A DNA stretch of 64,000 bases from an uncultured Eubacteriales bacterium (GTDB taxonomy: Bacteria; Bacillota; Clostridia; Oscillospirales; Oscillospiraceae): positions 14,608 through 78,607 of the forward strand of contig URGL01000006.1 of assembly GCA_900547405.1 (NCBI GenBank). The letters run 5' to 3'. The position numbers and the translations under genes were made by a program. Below are positions 41,049 to 49,934 of the stretch, piece after piece (position 1 is the stretch's first letter; the number at the start of each line of letters is the position of its first letter). The notes beneath the pieces were generated by a model. The model did no database searches. It was not told the origin of the DNA and saw only the letters and a list, made by a program, of their open reading frames with translations.

Positions 41049-42047
41049 TTATCTGAGAAATAGGCTCAAACAACAATGTACAATTATATATATGAGTTCT
41101 AAAAGCAACGCTCCAATATGATAATTACCAATCATAGCCGCTGCAGCCTGAGTAAAACTCATTGCGATTATGTCTAATACCACTATCCTCAACGGAATAA
41201 TTTTTCCCGCAAGCTTGGCAGTCAGTCCTGCTGTCAGAAGTACAGAGTATTCTCCACTGGAACTACGCTTTTCCTGCACGATCCTTTCTCTTATAAGGAT
41301 GGCGGAACAAACGGTAAACACAGTGCTTACCAAAAATGTCTGCCATGTCTGCTGTTCCAGTAGATTCCACGCAAGGCTGGTGTCTGTATTTGCGCCTACT
41401 GAAAAATTCTGTTTACGCAGCTTTGCGCTCACTTCTTCCACTGCGCCTTTGTTTGTCAACAGGAAGGCAACATTCGTTCCCGTAAACTGCGCTCCAAACA
41501 GTTTGTGTGCCACTTCATAGCTCATGTAGATATGGGGTATTTCTGAATCATCCTGATAAATCCCGCAAACCTGCGCTTTTGTCTCCACATCTCCGCTTTT
41601 CAGCAGAAGTTCTTCCTGGACCGCAATTCCAGGTTCGTCGTCCTTCTCGGCAAAAAGTTTGGTTGCGGCTTCATTCAGCACAAGGTACGGCATGTTGGTA
41701 TTATCTGTGAAGATACTTCCATCAGTCAGATGTACATTCAGATAGGATGCGTACACCGCATCAATTTGATTGCTTGCGTCTTTTTCTCCATAAGTCAGTT
41801 GACAATTGATTTGCAAAATTGGGCTGACTCGCTCTACACCAGAAATTTGTGAAAGCGCATTCAAATCAATTGTTGTACCGTCCGTAGAGCCGATTAGCTC
41901 AAATGGGGTGTGCTTTTCCGTATATAGCTGCTGGGCCGTCTGAGAGCCGGGGAACAACATGTAGAGGCCAAGGCACAGCATGATGATGGCCGTCCAACCG
42001 CAGCGGGGGATGGTCTTTGCCGCAATTTTACAGATATGCCCCGCCAT
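41049..42047 (-). CDS. MacB/FtsX-like ABC transporter permease
   Basis: A 332-residue protein. One N-terminal helix (about 15-35), a large extracellular domain (about 40-230) of the MacB_PCD type with blocks like ISGVERVSPILQ and GIYQDDSEIPHIYMSYEVAHKLF, then helices at about 240-260, 285-305 and 305-330. The layout matches the FtsX/MacB permease, which couples to a LolD-like ATPase. Here the ATPase with which it would pair (43715-44353) is degenerate. It overlaps the surface-protein gene upstream by 20 bp and is the last gene of a seven-gene operon. Confidence 0.8.
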   Translation of the reverse strand: MAGHICKIAAKTIPRCGWTAIIMLCLGLYMLFPGSQTAQQLYTEKHTPFELIGSTDGTTIDLNALSQISGVERVSPILQINCQLTYGEKDASNQIDAVYASYLNVHLTDGSIFTDNTNMPYLVLNEAATKLFAEKDDEPGIAVQEELLLKSGDVETKAQVCGIYQDDSEIPHIYMSYEVAHKLFGAQFTGTNVAFLLTNKGAVEEVSAKLRKQNFSVGANTDTSLAWNLLEQQTWQTFLVSTVFTVCSAILIRERIVQEKRSSSGEYSVLLTAGLTAKLAGKIIPLRIVVLDIIAMSFTQAAAAMIGNYHIGALLLELIYIIVHCCLSLFLR

Positions 42048-43698
42048 GATTCTTCTGGCGTTTCTTGACAAGGATAATTCCGATGACTGCCGCAAGGATC
42101 ACACCTCCTAAAATCAGCACGGAAACCCACCACTGGCTTGCCGCCTTTTGCTTTTCTTCTTCCGTGTTATCCGTTTGCTGCAGCTGGACAATCGGGCGGT
42201 TTACCGTTGTTTCAAAGGTTGTTTCCTGTTGGAATGACTCTCCGTTCTCGTTTTCATATATCAACGTAACGGTGCCGACTGTACCGCCGTACTGGCTGCC
42301 GTTTTCATTGCCCTTACTGGCATTCAAGGCAATAATGTACAGTTCAATTTTGGTCGTTGCGGAGGTTCCCGCCCCCATGGTGCCGATATATCCCGTGTTG
42401 GACGGCGCAAAGCCGAAACCGGAAACCACACAGCGGACGTTGTGCATCGGGTCCCTGCCCATATTCATCACCTGGAAGGTTACAGGGATGGTTTCGCCTA
42501 CAGTTACGCTGTCCGCAAAACGGGGCATTACCAATTCCATGTTGGCGGGCTGTTGAATTTCCACCAGCGTTGTACCGCTAGAGGATAGATTCAAGGTCTT
42601 ACTGCTGTCATAATTAAAAGTAAAATTCAATGGGTATTTGCCTGCCGGAAGTGAAGAATCCGTTCCGAAGTGAATGGTCAGCTCCGCTTCTCCACCGGCT
42701 GAGATTTTATCGATCTGGAAGATATCGCTATCCTCCAGCAGATTGATATGCAGATTTCCGGTATCTACCTTTACCAGCATGTTCCGAACAAATTTCGTTG
42801 TCAGGGAGTTTTTCAGCGTGACCGTCAGGGTGAATTCTTCTCCCGCCATAGCCTTTTCCGGCCCTACCCTGCTGCCGGAAATATATACAACCGGTTCGGC
42901 GGTTGCGACCTCCGGGGCCGTCTGCTTGATTTCTGTGGATTGACCATCCGTAATGGTCACATAGATGGTATAAATGCAGTCAATCGAATTGTTCTCTTCA
43001 TCGTAACCGGAGATATTGACTGTTACGGGATAAACGCCGTTGTACCGCTTTTCCGCAAGGGCCACATCAAATTGTACAAGGAATACATCCTGGGGTTCCT
43101 CCGTATCCTTGGGAACAACGGATTCCAGTGTAAATATCTTTTCGTAGTTGGCGATTTCAAAGGGAGCAGACGCACTGGCCCCCAGGCCCAGAGATACCTT
43201 GATCTCGTCCTTATAGAGGCTTCCGTTGGTGCGCAGAGGCAGAACCAAGTGCATGGTGTTCCCGCTGGTCCTGGGTATGTAGCCATCCTCATAGGCCCGG
43301 TCCATGCCGTGGTAAACATGTTCGGTGTCAATTTCCACCGCAGTCGGAATTTTTGAGGGCGTAGTCGGCTGAGTAGGCTCCGCGGGCCGAGACGGTTCGG
43401 TAGGTTCAGAGGGCTGCGTCGGGGAGGTAGGGGTTGTAGAGGGCTCTGTCGGGTCTGTTTCGGTTGATGTTGTCGGTTCCGTCGTAGGAGTCGTTGACTC
43501 CGTAGGCTGTGTCGTGGGTGCGGGATCGGACGGCTCCGTTGAAGTGTCCTCTTCTTCCTGGTCAGGTGTGCTTTCCCCTTGTGCGGCAACAGTTTCCTCG
43601 GTGGCCGTGGTATCGGCGGTATCCTCCGCCAAAGCGGAAAGCGGCATTGTCAGCACCAGTACCACGGCCAGCAATCCCGCAAAAATCTTCTGAATCAT
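42028..43698 (-). CDS. Secreted, membrane-anchored CARDB/COG1361-like protein with Thr/Pro stalk
   Basis: A 556-residue protein: signal peptide (about 1-25), a very Thr/Pro/Glu-rich stalk (about 35-115), then three or so beta-rich CARDB/alpha-galactosidase-NEW3-like domains (for example VYISGSRVGPEKAMAGEEFTLTVTLKN and FADSVTVGETIPVTFQVMNMGRDPMHNVRC), and a C-terminal helix VLILGGVILAAVIGIILVKKR. No LPxTG is present; the helix retains it in the membrane. Similar proteins are often encoded with ABC permeases in Clostridia and may act as an extracellular part of the transporter. ATG at 43698 has GGAGG 7 nt upstream. Confidence 0.85.
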   Translation of the reverse strand: MIQKIFAGLLAVVLVLTMPLSALAEDTADTTATEETVAAQGESTPDQEEEDTSTEPSDPAPTTQPTESTTPTTEPTTSTETDPTEPSTTPTSPTQPSEPTEPSRPAEPTQPTTPSKIPTAVEIDTEHVYHGMDRAYEDGYIPRTSGNTMHLVLPLRTNGSLYKDEIKVSLGLGASASAPFEIANYEKIFTLESVVPKDTEEPQDVFLVQFDVALAEKRYNGVYPVTVNISGYDEENNSIDCIYTIYVTITDGQSTEIKQTAPEVATAEPVVYISGSRVGPEKAMAGEEFTLTVTLKNSLTTKFVRNMLVKVDTGNLHINLLEDSDIFQIDKISAGGEAELTIHFGTDSSLPAGKYPLNFTFNYDSSKTLNLSSSGTTLVEIQQPANMELVMPRFADSVTVGETIPVTFQVMNMGRDPMHNVRCVVSGFGFAPSNTGYIGTMGAGTSATTKIELYIIALNASKGNENGSQYGGTVGTVTLIYENENGESFQQETTFETTVNRPIVQLQQTDNTEEEKQKAASQWWVSVLILGGVILAAVIGIILVKKRQKNHGGAYL

Positions 43699-43714
43699 TT
43701 CTTTTCCTCCATCT

Positions 43715-44353
43715 TTACACACGCAGTTCTCGTGTCCACTGTACTTGCTTTGGAGCCGGGGCACCGCTGAGATAAATCAACACGCTGCCCTCCGGGCGGA
43801 GCTTCCGCAGAGTTCGCCATAATGTATCTGTATCCAGGTCCGGTAAATCATCCAGGAAGCCGTTGAACACCAGCACTTTGGGTTTACATATCACAGCCCG
43901 CAGAATCGCCCCATGGGCCTGCTTCCTGGCAGAGCATCTTCCTGGCGTATTGTAAAGGTCGTACAGCGGCAGAAGCTCCGAGGTCAAGCTTCTTACCGCC
44001 CTTAGAATTTCCGCATTCTCAATACCAGCCAAGCGCACTGGAAACACGATTTGGTCGATCATCCGCAGCTCTGGAATCCAACCCAAGCCTTGCGGGATCG
44101 CGCCAATATTTTCCCGCCGGAAGGCAGCCCCCTGGTCCGGTGTCAATGCGTACGGGTCAACACCATTGATAAGGACTGTTCCCGCGTCCGGCTCCCGCAG
44201 GCCGCAAAGAACTTCAAAGAACTGTTCGCTCCGCTTTGGAGAGCTGTTTATAAAAATGGTATCCCCGGCATCAGCTTCAAATGTCAGCATCCGTTCCAGA
44301 TTACCTGCGCTTCGCAAATCCGGGATAAAGCTTGTCTCTATCAAATGTCCCAT
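43715..44353 (-). CDS. Degenerate ABC ATPase (LolD/MacB-like)
   Basis: A 212-residue protein with the overall order of an ABC nucleotide-binding domain but altered key motifs. The Walker A position reads FINSSPKRSEQFF instead of GxxGxGKS/T, the signature position reads CSARKQAHGAIL instead of LSGGQxQR, and the Walker B reads KVLVFNGFLDDLPDLD without the DEP triad. The Q-loop region IGAIPQGLGWIP is retained. ATP hydrolysis is therefore unlikely, and it probably has a structural or regulatory role with the FtsX-like permease. It overlaps the canonical ATPase gene by one base. Its frame is intact over full length, so it is not a decaying gene in the ordinary sense. Confidence 0.75.
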   Translation of the reverse strand: MGHLIETSFIPDLRSAGNLERMLTFEADAGDTIFINSSPKRSEQFFEVLCGLREPDAGTVLINGVDPYALTPDQGAAFRRENIGAIPQGLGWIPELRMIDQIVFPVRLAGIENAEILRAVRSLTSELLPLYDLYNTPGRCSARKQAHGAILRAVICKPKVLVFNGFLDDLPDLDTDTLWRTLRKLRPEGSVLIYLSGAPAPKQVQWTRELRV

Positions 44354-44994
44354 TACCGCACCACCGTCAAAACGCCAGCGTCCATTTCGCAGACCGTATC
44401 GCAGAGTTCGTCAATATCCACCTGATTGTGGCTTGCAAGGATCACGGTTTTTCCCTCTTCCCGGAGACCCTTAATGACGTTTCGGATATGTACCACACCG
44501 TGCTTGTCCAGGCCGTTAAAGGGTTCGTCCAGGATCAGCAAGCTGGGGTCCTCCATCAACGCCTGGGCGAACCCCAAACGCTGCCGCATTCCCAGAGAAT
44601 ACTTTCCCACTGGCTTCTTCATATCCGGGTCCAGCCCTACCTGTTCCAGGACGGCCCGGATGGTCAAGGCATTGGCCTTTTTTTGCAGCGAGGCCAGGAT
44701 CTTTAGATTCTGGGTTCCAGACAGGTGGGGCAGGAATCCCGGCGTTTCAATGATGATGCCGATATCCTCCGGGAAATCCGTTTCCTTCCCCACCTGCTTG
44801 TGATTAACGTAGATCACGCCGCTGTCCGGCTTCAAAAATCCGCAGATACACTTCATCAGTACAGTTTTGCCGGAACCGTTGTTGCCCACAATTCCATGGA
44901 TTTTTCCCTTTTCAAAGGAGTGAGAAACATTTTTCAGAACGTGTTCTTCCCCAAAGTATTTATTAACATCACATACTTCAATCACGTTTTCCAT
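44353..44994 (-). CDS. ABC transporter ATP-binding protein (BcrA-like)
   Basis: A 213-residue ATPase with intact motifs: Walker A GNNGSGKTVLMK near 36, Q-loop FPEDIGIIIETPGF near 74, signature YSLGMRQRLGFAQAL near 132, Walker B SLLILDEPFNGLD near 150 and the switch His in ILASHNQ near 186. It belongs to the BcrA/peptide-export group. With the two permeases directly upstream it would form an exporter or immunity pump for a peptide or antimicrobial. The ATG is 3 bp downstream of the permease stop. Confidence 0.93.
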   Translation of the reverse strand: MENVIEVCDVNKYFGEEHVLKNVSHSFEKGKIHGIVGNNGSGKTVLMKCICGFLKPDSGVIYVNHKQVGKETDFPEDIGIIIETPGFLPHLSGTQNLKILASLQKKANALTIRAVLEQVGLDPDMKKPVGKYSLGMRQRLGFAQALMEDPSLLILDEPFNGLDKHGVVHIRNVIKGLREEGKTVILASHNQVDIDELCDTVCEMDAGVLTVVR

Positions 44995-44997
44995 AGC

Positions 44998-45894
44998 TCA
45001 CCCCTCTGTTCCTGTGAAGCTGAAATTGTACCGATTGGCTGCCCGGATAGAGGCAAAATACAAGATCACGGACAGGCCAATAAAAATGCAATAGGACTGC
45101 CACAGCCGTGGCAGCTTGTCATAGCCGAAATTGTGCATATGGTATGTGGCCTGGTTCAGTGGAGACAGCCAACCGATAATAACATTGGCAATGTAATAGG
45201 CTTCATCCGGCAGCTTTAGAATGAGCTGGATGGTGTCCGGCTGCATGAGAATTCCGTACAGACTGAACACCAACACACTGACCACACCCGCCGCCTGCCC
45301 GAACCGCAGGTTGCAGGCCAGCATCAGCAGCACCATGACGGAAGTGTAGCCCAGCATGAGGCCGAAAATAGAAATCATGCTCTGATAAGGCCAGCTCATT
45401 TCCAATGTCTTTACCAACGCCGGAATTGCTACACGCTCTCCGGCGTTGGTATAGCCGAGAATTGCCGCTGTGGGGCTCCACATATTGGCGGCGAAGGACT
45501 GTTGAATGGAAAGTATTACGGTACTTGCCAGCACAAAGGTCAGGTAGATCGTGGTAGCTGCCAGGATGTACACAACTTGTCCTGTGATCCAGGTTCTCCG
45601 GTCTGTCCGTACCAGGTAAAATGGAGTCCCGGAGGATAGGAACGGCATATCCGCAAAGAGCAGCACCAGCAGCACCGAGGATAGAAGGATAGAATTGCTG
45701 TCACCAAAGTTCCAGATGAACACCTCCACAAGCTGCATGGTGGTGTTATGCTCCACGGCGAAGGTCACGGCCTTGTCCGAAAGCAGGAAGCACAGAATGA
45801 AGGCCAGCAGGAAGGTCACCAGAATCCGGGGATTCCCCCGCCACAGGCGGAAGTTATATCCGGCGGTGGAAAAGGATTGACGGATTTCTTTCAT
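44998..45894 (-). CDS. ABC-2-type permease
   Basis: A 298-residue membrane protein with six or so helices and no extracellular domain of note. I chose ATG at 45894, where the stop of the previous permease overlaps as ATGA and AGGAGG lies 11 nt upstream. The pattern (helix about 25-45, pair near 75-110, helices 145-165, 195-225, 270-290) is that of ABC-2 permeases of bacitracin/lantibiotic transporters. It likely dimerises with the preceding permease and is powered by the intact ATPase downstream. Confidence 0.85.
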   Translation of the reverse strand: MKEIRQSFSTAGYNFRLWRGNPRILVTFLLAFILCFLLSDKAVTFAVEHNTTMQLVEVFIWNFGDSNSILLSSVLLVLLFADMPFLSSGTPFYLVRTDRRTWITGQVVYILAATTIYLTFVLASTVILSIQQSFAANMWSPTAAILGYTNAGERVAIPALVKTLEMSWPYQSMISIFGLMLGYTSVMVLLMLACNLRFGQAAGVVSVLVFSLYGILMQPDTIQLILKLPDEAYYIANVIIGWLSPLNQATYHMHNFGYDKLPRLWQSYCIFIGLSVILYFASIRAANRYNFSFTGTEG

Positions 45895-46643
45895 AGTTGC
45901 TCCAGCCTCCTTTTTCCCCGGATGTAAAAGACCAGTCCACACAGGAACGTCAATTCCAGCAGGAACAGGGCTGCACTTCCCACCCCATAGGGCCAGACTT
46001 CCGGGTCAAGCCAGTTCTTGGGGTAGAGCAGCCAGGCATTGGGGAAGTACCGTTCATAGAGGATGACCAGCAGGTAGTATACGATGAAGGGAGATGCGTA
46101 GGCGATGTATTTGCTTTCCATGATGGTGCTCATGGTCATGCCGAGGGCGGCCCAAAGGCCGCCGTTCAGAAACAGAAGGATGATCTGTTCGATGATTTGT
46201 CGCCCCAACTCCGGCGGATTTTCCACGATCCGTTCCAAAGGCGTAAAAGTAATCGCTGTAATGCCCCATGCGGTTCCTGCTCCCAAAAGCACCGCATCTC
46301 CACCGCACAGCCAGCAAGTGATGCAGTGTCCCAGTAGGTAATCCGAATAACTGCCCCGAATGAGAAAAAATCGGGAAGCCTTGTTTTTTATGTCCTCCAA
46401 GTACCCTGCGGACAGGGGGATAGTGGCCAGGGCGGGGAGGAAGACGGAAAGGGTATCGGAGGAAAGGGCGGTGCTGATTAGCTCATTGTGGTATTCTTGG
46501 TTTATTTGCCCACCATTTTGAAGGATTCGTAGTACCGGTTGAGTATAGGTGAAAAAGATTATACCCATGGTAGCAATGGCTGTCACCCAGAATCGCAAAC
46601 TGAAGCCACGATACAGTTGGGGAGAAACATTTATCATAGGCAT
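45891..46643 (-). CDS. ABC-2-type permease
   Basis: A 250-residue membrane protein with six helices, among them LRFWVTAIATMGIIFFTY (about 15), GDAVLLGAGTAWGITAI (about 115), GGLWAALGMTMSTIM near 160 and AALFLLELTFLCGLVFYI near 225. This is the usual ABC-2 layout. It sits between the lipoprotein gene upstream and the second permease gene, with which it shares an ATGA overlap. The start codon follows AAGGAG at 4 nt; a second ATG two codons on is also possible. Cargo is unknown. Confidence 0.85.
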   Translation of the reverse strand: MPMINVSPQLYRGFSLRFWVTAIATMGIIFFTYTQPVLRILQNGGQINQEYHNELISTALSSDTLSVFLPALATIPLSAGYLEDIKNKASRFFLIRGSYSDYLLGHCITCWLCGGDAVLLGAGTAWGITAITFTPLERIVENPPELGRQIIEQIILLFLNGGLWAALGMTMSTIMESKYIAYASPFIVYYLLVILYERYFPNAWLLYPKNWLDPEVWPYGVGSAALFLLELTFLCGLVFYIRGKRRLEQL

Positions 46644-46693
46644 ACTTCTCCTTATAAAGATATCTCTTCGGAAATTCTACCAAAGTCACGAAA

Positions 46694-48211
46694 TTAGTTG
46701 ATGTATATTTCAATTACGGAACCATCCACAGCGTTTAATGCAATCAAAGGAACAATACGGTCATTCCATATTGTCTCGCCGCTTGCAGCGTAAACATTTC
46801 CTGTGTGCTTTCCGATATAATCAATCGTTCCTGATAATATGATGCCGGGGACGTAATAGTAGCTTTCGTCCGTACTGGGAACTTTAACCCGTAACATACC
46901 ATAATCCATTTGACAGATATCAACCTGACACACAAATTCTTCACCTGCATCTTCTTGCATCAGATCAAGATAATCGGTACTCATGCCATACTCGTGATAG
47001 TCACTCAGCATTAAATGGTTTTTAGCCAGTTCTATCAGCTCATCAATGCTCTTTGTTGCAACGTTCTCATTTAGAATTTCCTTGATATCAATAGGAGAGA
47101 ACATCGAAAAGTCCAACAAATCTCCATTAACAGAAAACTGGAAATTTGCGTCTGTCATATAGTAATTGGAAGCATAGACTGACATGCTTTTCAAATTGCC
47201 AATCTGAGGTACGCGGACTGCGGAAGTCCCGTTAAAGACAGGAACAGCGCTGACAATGATAATATACTCCGGAGTATCTCCATAATAGGTGGTATGTATG
47301 TAAGCCGTATCAATTTGCCACTGTCCCAAGTCCATGTCGTCCAGTATTCTCTCGGCCTTGGCTGTTACCACAGCGACATCCTCATCCGTTGGCTTTTCTG
47401 TGCGGCAGAACTTTGCTCGATATATCATTGAATCAATAGAAGATGGAGATCTTCCTTCGCCCAAATGCAGGTACATATTGTTCAGTTTGAAATCACCCAT
47501 GTTTCTGGTTACAGCGCTAAAGGTATATTCAACCTCCCCAACGTTTGTAACAGCGTAAATGGCATCATTTTCCTGTGATAGATCCTGTCCGGCTAATGTT
47601 TCCGCCGAATAAAAGCCATAGGATTCTTTTTTGAAGGTCCATTCACACGCCTTCGGGGAGCCTGAGGGCGCGGCTTCATAAAGAGCGGAATATTTTTCAA
47701 TAAACCGCTTAACATTATCTACAAGGGAAGCCGTGTATTCAGGCTCTCTTGCGCACAGTTTTGAAATTGCTTCCACATTGGCATATGGAGCCCATCTGTT
47801 GATTTTTTCCAGGATTTGCTCTTTTGTGTATTCCGGTTCAAATCTTGGTTCTGGTTCAAACCAGTCTACATCTCCCAGGAGAGCGGTTGCTACCCTTTTG
47901 ACATCCGTCTCTGTCAAATAATGAGGTACAACTTCTACAACAGGATTGTTTACACCAGTGTATTGGCCGTTAAGATTATAAGTGAACATAACACTTTTGT
48001 CCGTACTGGCAAACTTATCTGTGTAGGCAATCGTTTGCGTGGCATCAACTGCAGGAATTTCACTTGCCGATTCAATCACACTGCTATCAAAAGCCCCGTC
48101 ATTTTTGTTGACAACAGACTGTGTAGTAGGTGTCTGTTGGCAACCGTACAAGCTTATCAGCAGAACTGCCATTAACGCTGCACACCCCAGTCTTTTCATA
48201 AATCTGTCCAT
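46694..48211 (-). CDS. Lipoprotein of unknown function (DUF6034-like)
   Basis: A 505-residue lipoprotein. The signal MDRFMKRLGCAALMAVLLISLYGC ends in a lipobox (about 21-24). The mature part has a TETDVKRVATALLGDVDWFE block near 100 and KEQILEKINRWAPYANVE near 130, which resemble the DUF6034 lipoproteins I know from Clostridia; this is a tentative match. The C-terminus is beta-rich. It leads the transporter operon, so it may be a sensor or receptor lipoprotein for the exported or resisted molecule. ATG at 48211 has AAAGGA 6 nt upstream. Confidence 0.75.
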   Translation of the reverse strand: MDRFMKRLGCAALMAVLLISLYGCQQTPTTQSVVNKNDGAFDSSVIESASEIPAVDATQTIAYTDKFASTDKSVMFTYNLNGQYTGVNNPVVEVVPHYLTETDVKRVATALLGDVDWFEPEPRFEPEYTKEQILEKINRWAPYANVEAISKLCAREPEYTASLVDNVKRFIEKYSALYEAAPSGSPKACEWTFKKESYGFYSAETLAGQDLSQENDAIYAVTNVGEVEYTFSAVTRNMGDFKLNNMYLHLGEGRSPSSIDSMIYRAKFCRTEKPTDEDVAVVTAKAERILDDMDLGQWQIDTAYIHTTYYGDTPEYIIIVSAVPVFNGTSAVRVPQIGNLKSMSVYASNYYMTDANFQFSVNGDLLDFSMFSPIDIKEILNENVATKSIDELIELAKNHLMLSDYHEYGMSTDYLDLMQEDAGEEFVCQVDICQMDYGMLRVKVPSTDESYYYVPGIILSGTIDYIGKHTGNVYAASGETIWNDRIVPLIALNAVDGSVIEIYIN

Positions 48212-48256
48212 TGTGTATCCTTTCAATATGGTGGTTAATCATCCCACATTCTCTGA

Positions 48257-48283
48257 AAGCACTGGCCAAAATGGCCAGTGCTT
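48257..48283 (-). terminator. Terminator after the PG-binding protein gene
   Basis: Perfect 11-bp stem AAGCACTGGCC / GGCCAGTGCTT with a 5-nt loop; a short T run (TTTC) follows on the minus strand, 70 bp after the stop. Confidence 0.65.
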
Positions 48284-48351
48284 AGAAGATATGCGTTTGC
48301 TGTTATGTAGCAAATACGTCAGTTCAATCGGGTACAGTATGAACAGCGTAA

Positions 48352-48855
48352 TTAATATACGCTTGCGAACTTGCTGCCTTCGGTCCCATCAGTATTATGG
48401 TAGTAGAAGTTGTATACACCGCCAGAATACTTAGCGGTAATAGCAGTTCGTCCATTCATCCGAAATAAGGTAGGATTTCCGCTACTAGGTACGTACAAAA
48501 CTTCCGCCATTTTTCCCCAAGTTGCATCGTTCACCTTACCGTAATTCGTATCATCGCTATCAACAATACCTGTGTCATCCTGGAACTCTTCAACAGCGAG
48601 CTTGGTATTGCTTCCGAATAAGCCGTCAACACCGCCGGAGTTGGCGACAAGATCTTCAGTTGCGTCGTTGTATTTCAAAAGAATACTCTGAACTGCCTTG
48701 GTGTATCCTGTCTGATAGCTGTCGATACTTGTCTTGGCGAATTTCTTAAAGCGACCTACCCATGTAGCACTAGCCGCAGATGCAGGAACAACCATGATGG
48801 TCATGACCATCATAACTGCCAGGGCTAAGGCCATGGTTTTCTTTGCCATTTTCAT
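48352..48855 (-). CDS. Secreted peptidoglycan-binding-domain protein
   Basis: A 167-residue protein. A signal peptide (MKMAKKTMALALAVMMVMTIMVV, cleavage near ASA at about 30) precedes a PG_binding_1-type domain: AVQSILLKYND..GGVDGLFGSNTKLAVEEFQDDTGI..YGKVNDATWGKMAEVL (about 50-130), with the typical DGxFGxxTxxAVxxFQ motif. A C-terminal about 35 residues with aromatic Tyr (VYNFYYHNTDG) follows and has no domain I know. It should be secreted and stick to the cell wall. It lies between the agrB gene and the ABC-transporter operon on the same strand. ATG has AGGAGG at 6 nt. Confidence 0.9.
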   Translation of the reverse strand: MKMAKKTMALALAVMMVMTIMVVPASAASATWVGRFKKFAKTSIDSYQTGYTKAVQSILLKYNDATEDLVANSGGVDGLFGSNTKLAVEEFQDDTGIVDSDDTNYGKVNDATWGKMAEVLYVPSSGNPTLFRMNGRTAITAKYSGGVYNFYYHNTDGTEGSKFASVY

Positions 48856-48986
48856 ATAGTTCCTCCTTTGTTTTTGAGAAGTATTACCATCAACCGTCAC
48901 CCCTTGCCGCTGATGGCCTACGGCAAGCTTTCACAACCTCCAGACGCGCGCCGTTCTAGAAGTCCAGGGCATATATGAATCGCTGA

Positions 48987-49571
48987 TCAGGCAGATCCAT
49001 ATTTGGAGTGGTTACATATTTTGCCAACACTCAGCAAAACAGCTTCCAGGAACATGCCACATGTTATTGGATAATATAGCGCCGGAACCGTTAGTATGGC
49101 TGCCGCAATGGTGATTGCATCGCATACAATAAGCAGACTGTAGCTTATTCTTCGGTATTTTCTCCTGTCTTCTTCATCCAATGGTTTTTCATGGCTATCC
49201 AATGGGCTGAGCAACAGAATGCACAGGTTACTGAAAACGAATAATGGCAGGATTCCTACATTTGTGTTTTCAAGAATTTTAATTGTAATCACAGCTGCGC
49301 CCAGGGCAATGGTGGTGAGTACAGTGCAAGCCGCTTCTGTTTTGGCATGGATGCCCCCGGCATAGGTTCGCAGGGTAATGAATGCGACGAAGAAGACAGC
49401 ACTCTCACAAGGAATTCCCAGGAAGAAACCAACAGCAACTGTCACCAGAAAGAAAAACAAACATGTAACCAGCAGGAAAAAGCCATAAACGTATAACTCT
49501 CGATCAACCTCCTCTACAACCGATGCTGCGACCAGGTTTTCCACAATGCACTCCGCAAGTGTGGTTGCCAT
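48987..49571 (-). CDS. agrB: AgrB-like peptide-processing membrane protease
   Basis: A 194-residue integral membrane protein with about six helices. The catalytic pair is visible in TYAGGIHAKTEAACTVL: His near 93 and Cys near 102, matching AgrB GGxHA...C. AgrB cuts the AgrD pro-peptide at its C-terminal tail and joins the product as a thiolactone ring. The start ATG overlaps the stop of agrD (TAATG), so order is agrD then agrB on the minus strand, the reverse of Staphylococcus. The kinase and response regulator genes of the circuit are across a divergent XRE gene. Confidence 0.93.
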   Translation of the reverse strand: MATTLAECIVENLVAASVVEEVDRELYVYGFFLLVTCLFFFLVTVAVGFFLGIPCESAVFFVAFITLRTYAGGIHAKTEAACTVLTTIALGAAVITIKILENTNVGILPLFVFSNLCILLLSPLDSHEKPLDEEDRRKYRRISYSLLIVCDAITIAAAILTVPALYYPITCGMFLEAVLLSVGKICNHSKYGSA

Positions 49572-49717
49572 TATTTGCTGTTTTTGAAGCGCTTTAGTGC
49601 AGCAGGTGCCTTAGGCTGGTAGATGCCCATGCAGGTTGTCTGGTTTGCATCTCGGCGCAGTGCATGTTCCGCAGCCTTTTTAGCAACGATTGCAATCAGG
49701 CTTTTTTTGATCTTCAT
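49571..49717 (-). CDS. agrD: AgrD-like cyclic autoinducer pre-peptide
   Basis: A 48-residue peptide gene. It opens with an amphipathic basic leader (MKIKKSLIAIVAKKAAEHAL), then RRDANQTTCMGIYQPKAPAAL and a short tail (KRFKNSK). The Cys within TTCMGIYQPK and the YQPKxPxxLKKF-type end are what is known for clostridial AgrD. The ring would form between this Cys and the new C-terminus made by AgrB; which residue ends the ring is unknown. Start ATG at 49717 has GGGAGG 8 nt upstream; an upstream ATG exists but lacks this site. Confidence 0.93.
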   Translation of the reverse strand: MKIKKSLIAIVAKKAAEHALRRDANQTTCMGIYQPKAPAALKRFKNSK

Positions 49718-49778
49718 AGCTTTCACCTCCCTCTGGCGACAAAATAACACGTCTTTTGCTGTTTTGCAATAGCCCAAT

Positions 49779-49808
49779 CAAAAGTGCGGATTTTATGCGC
49801 AAAATTGC
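49779..49808 (-). promoter_or_regulatory. LytTR-type paired direct repeat upstream of agrDB
   Basis: CAAAAGTGC (49779-49787) and CAAAATTGC (49800-49808) are separated by exactly 12 bp (21 bp start to start), the geometry LytTR regulators use. It lies 62 bp upstream of agrD. A possible weak promoter TTGCAA / TATTTT with a 17-bp spacer is between this site and agrD. The same repeat recurs before the LytTR regulator gene. Confidence 0.6.
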
Positions 49809-49934
49809 AAGAAATCACATTGTCAGTTGTAGATGTCTATAAAATCATCACAAACTAATTATTTTGCAGATATATTCTATTGTAGTTTGTTCTCGTTTCC
49901 TGAAAAACATGGTATTTTATCCACGGTGATCGAT

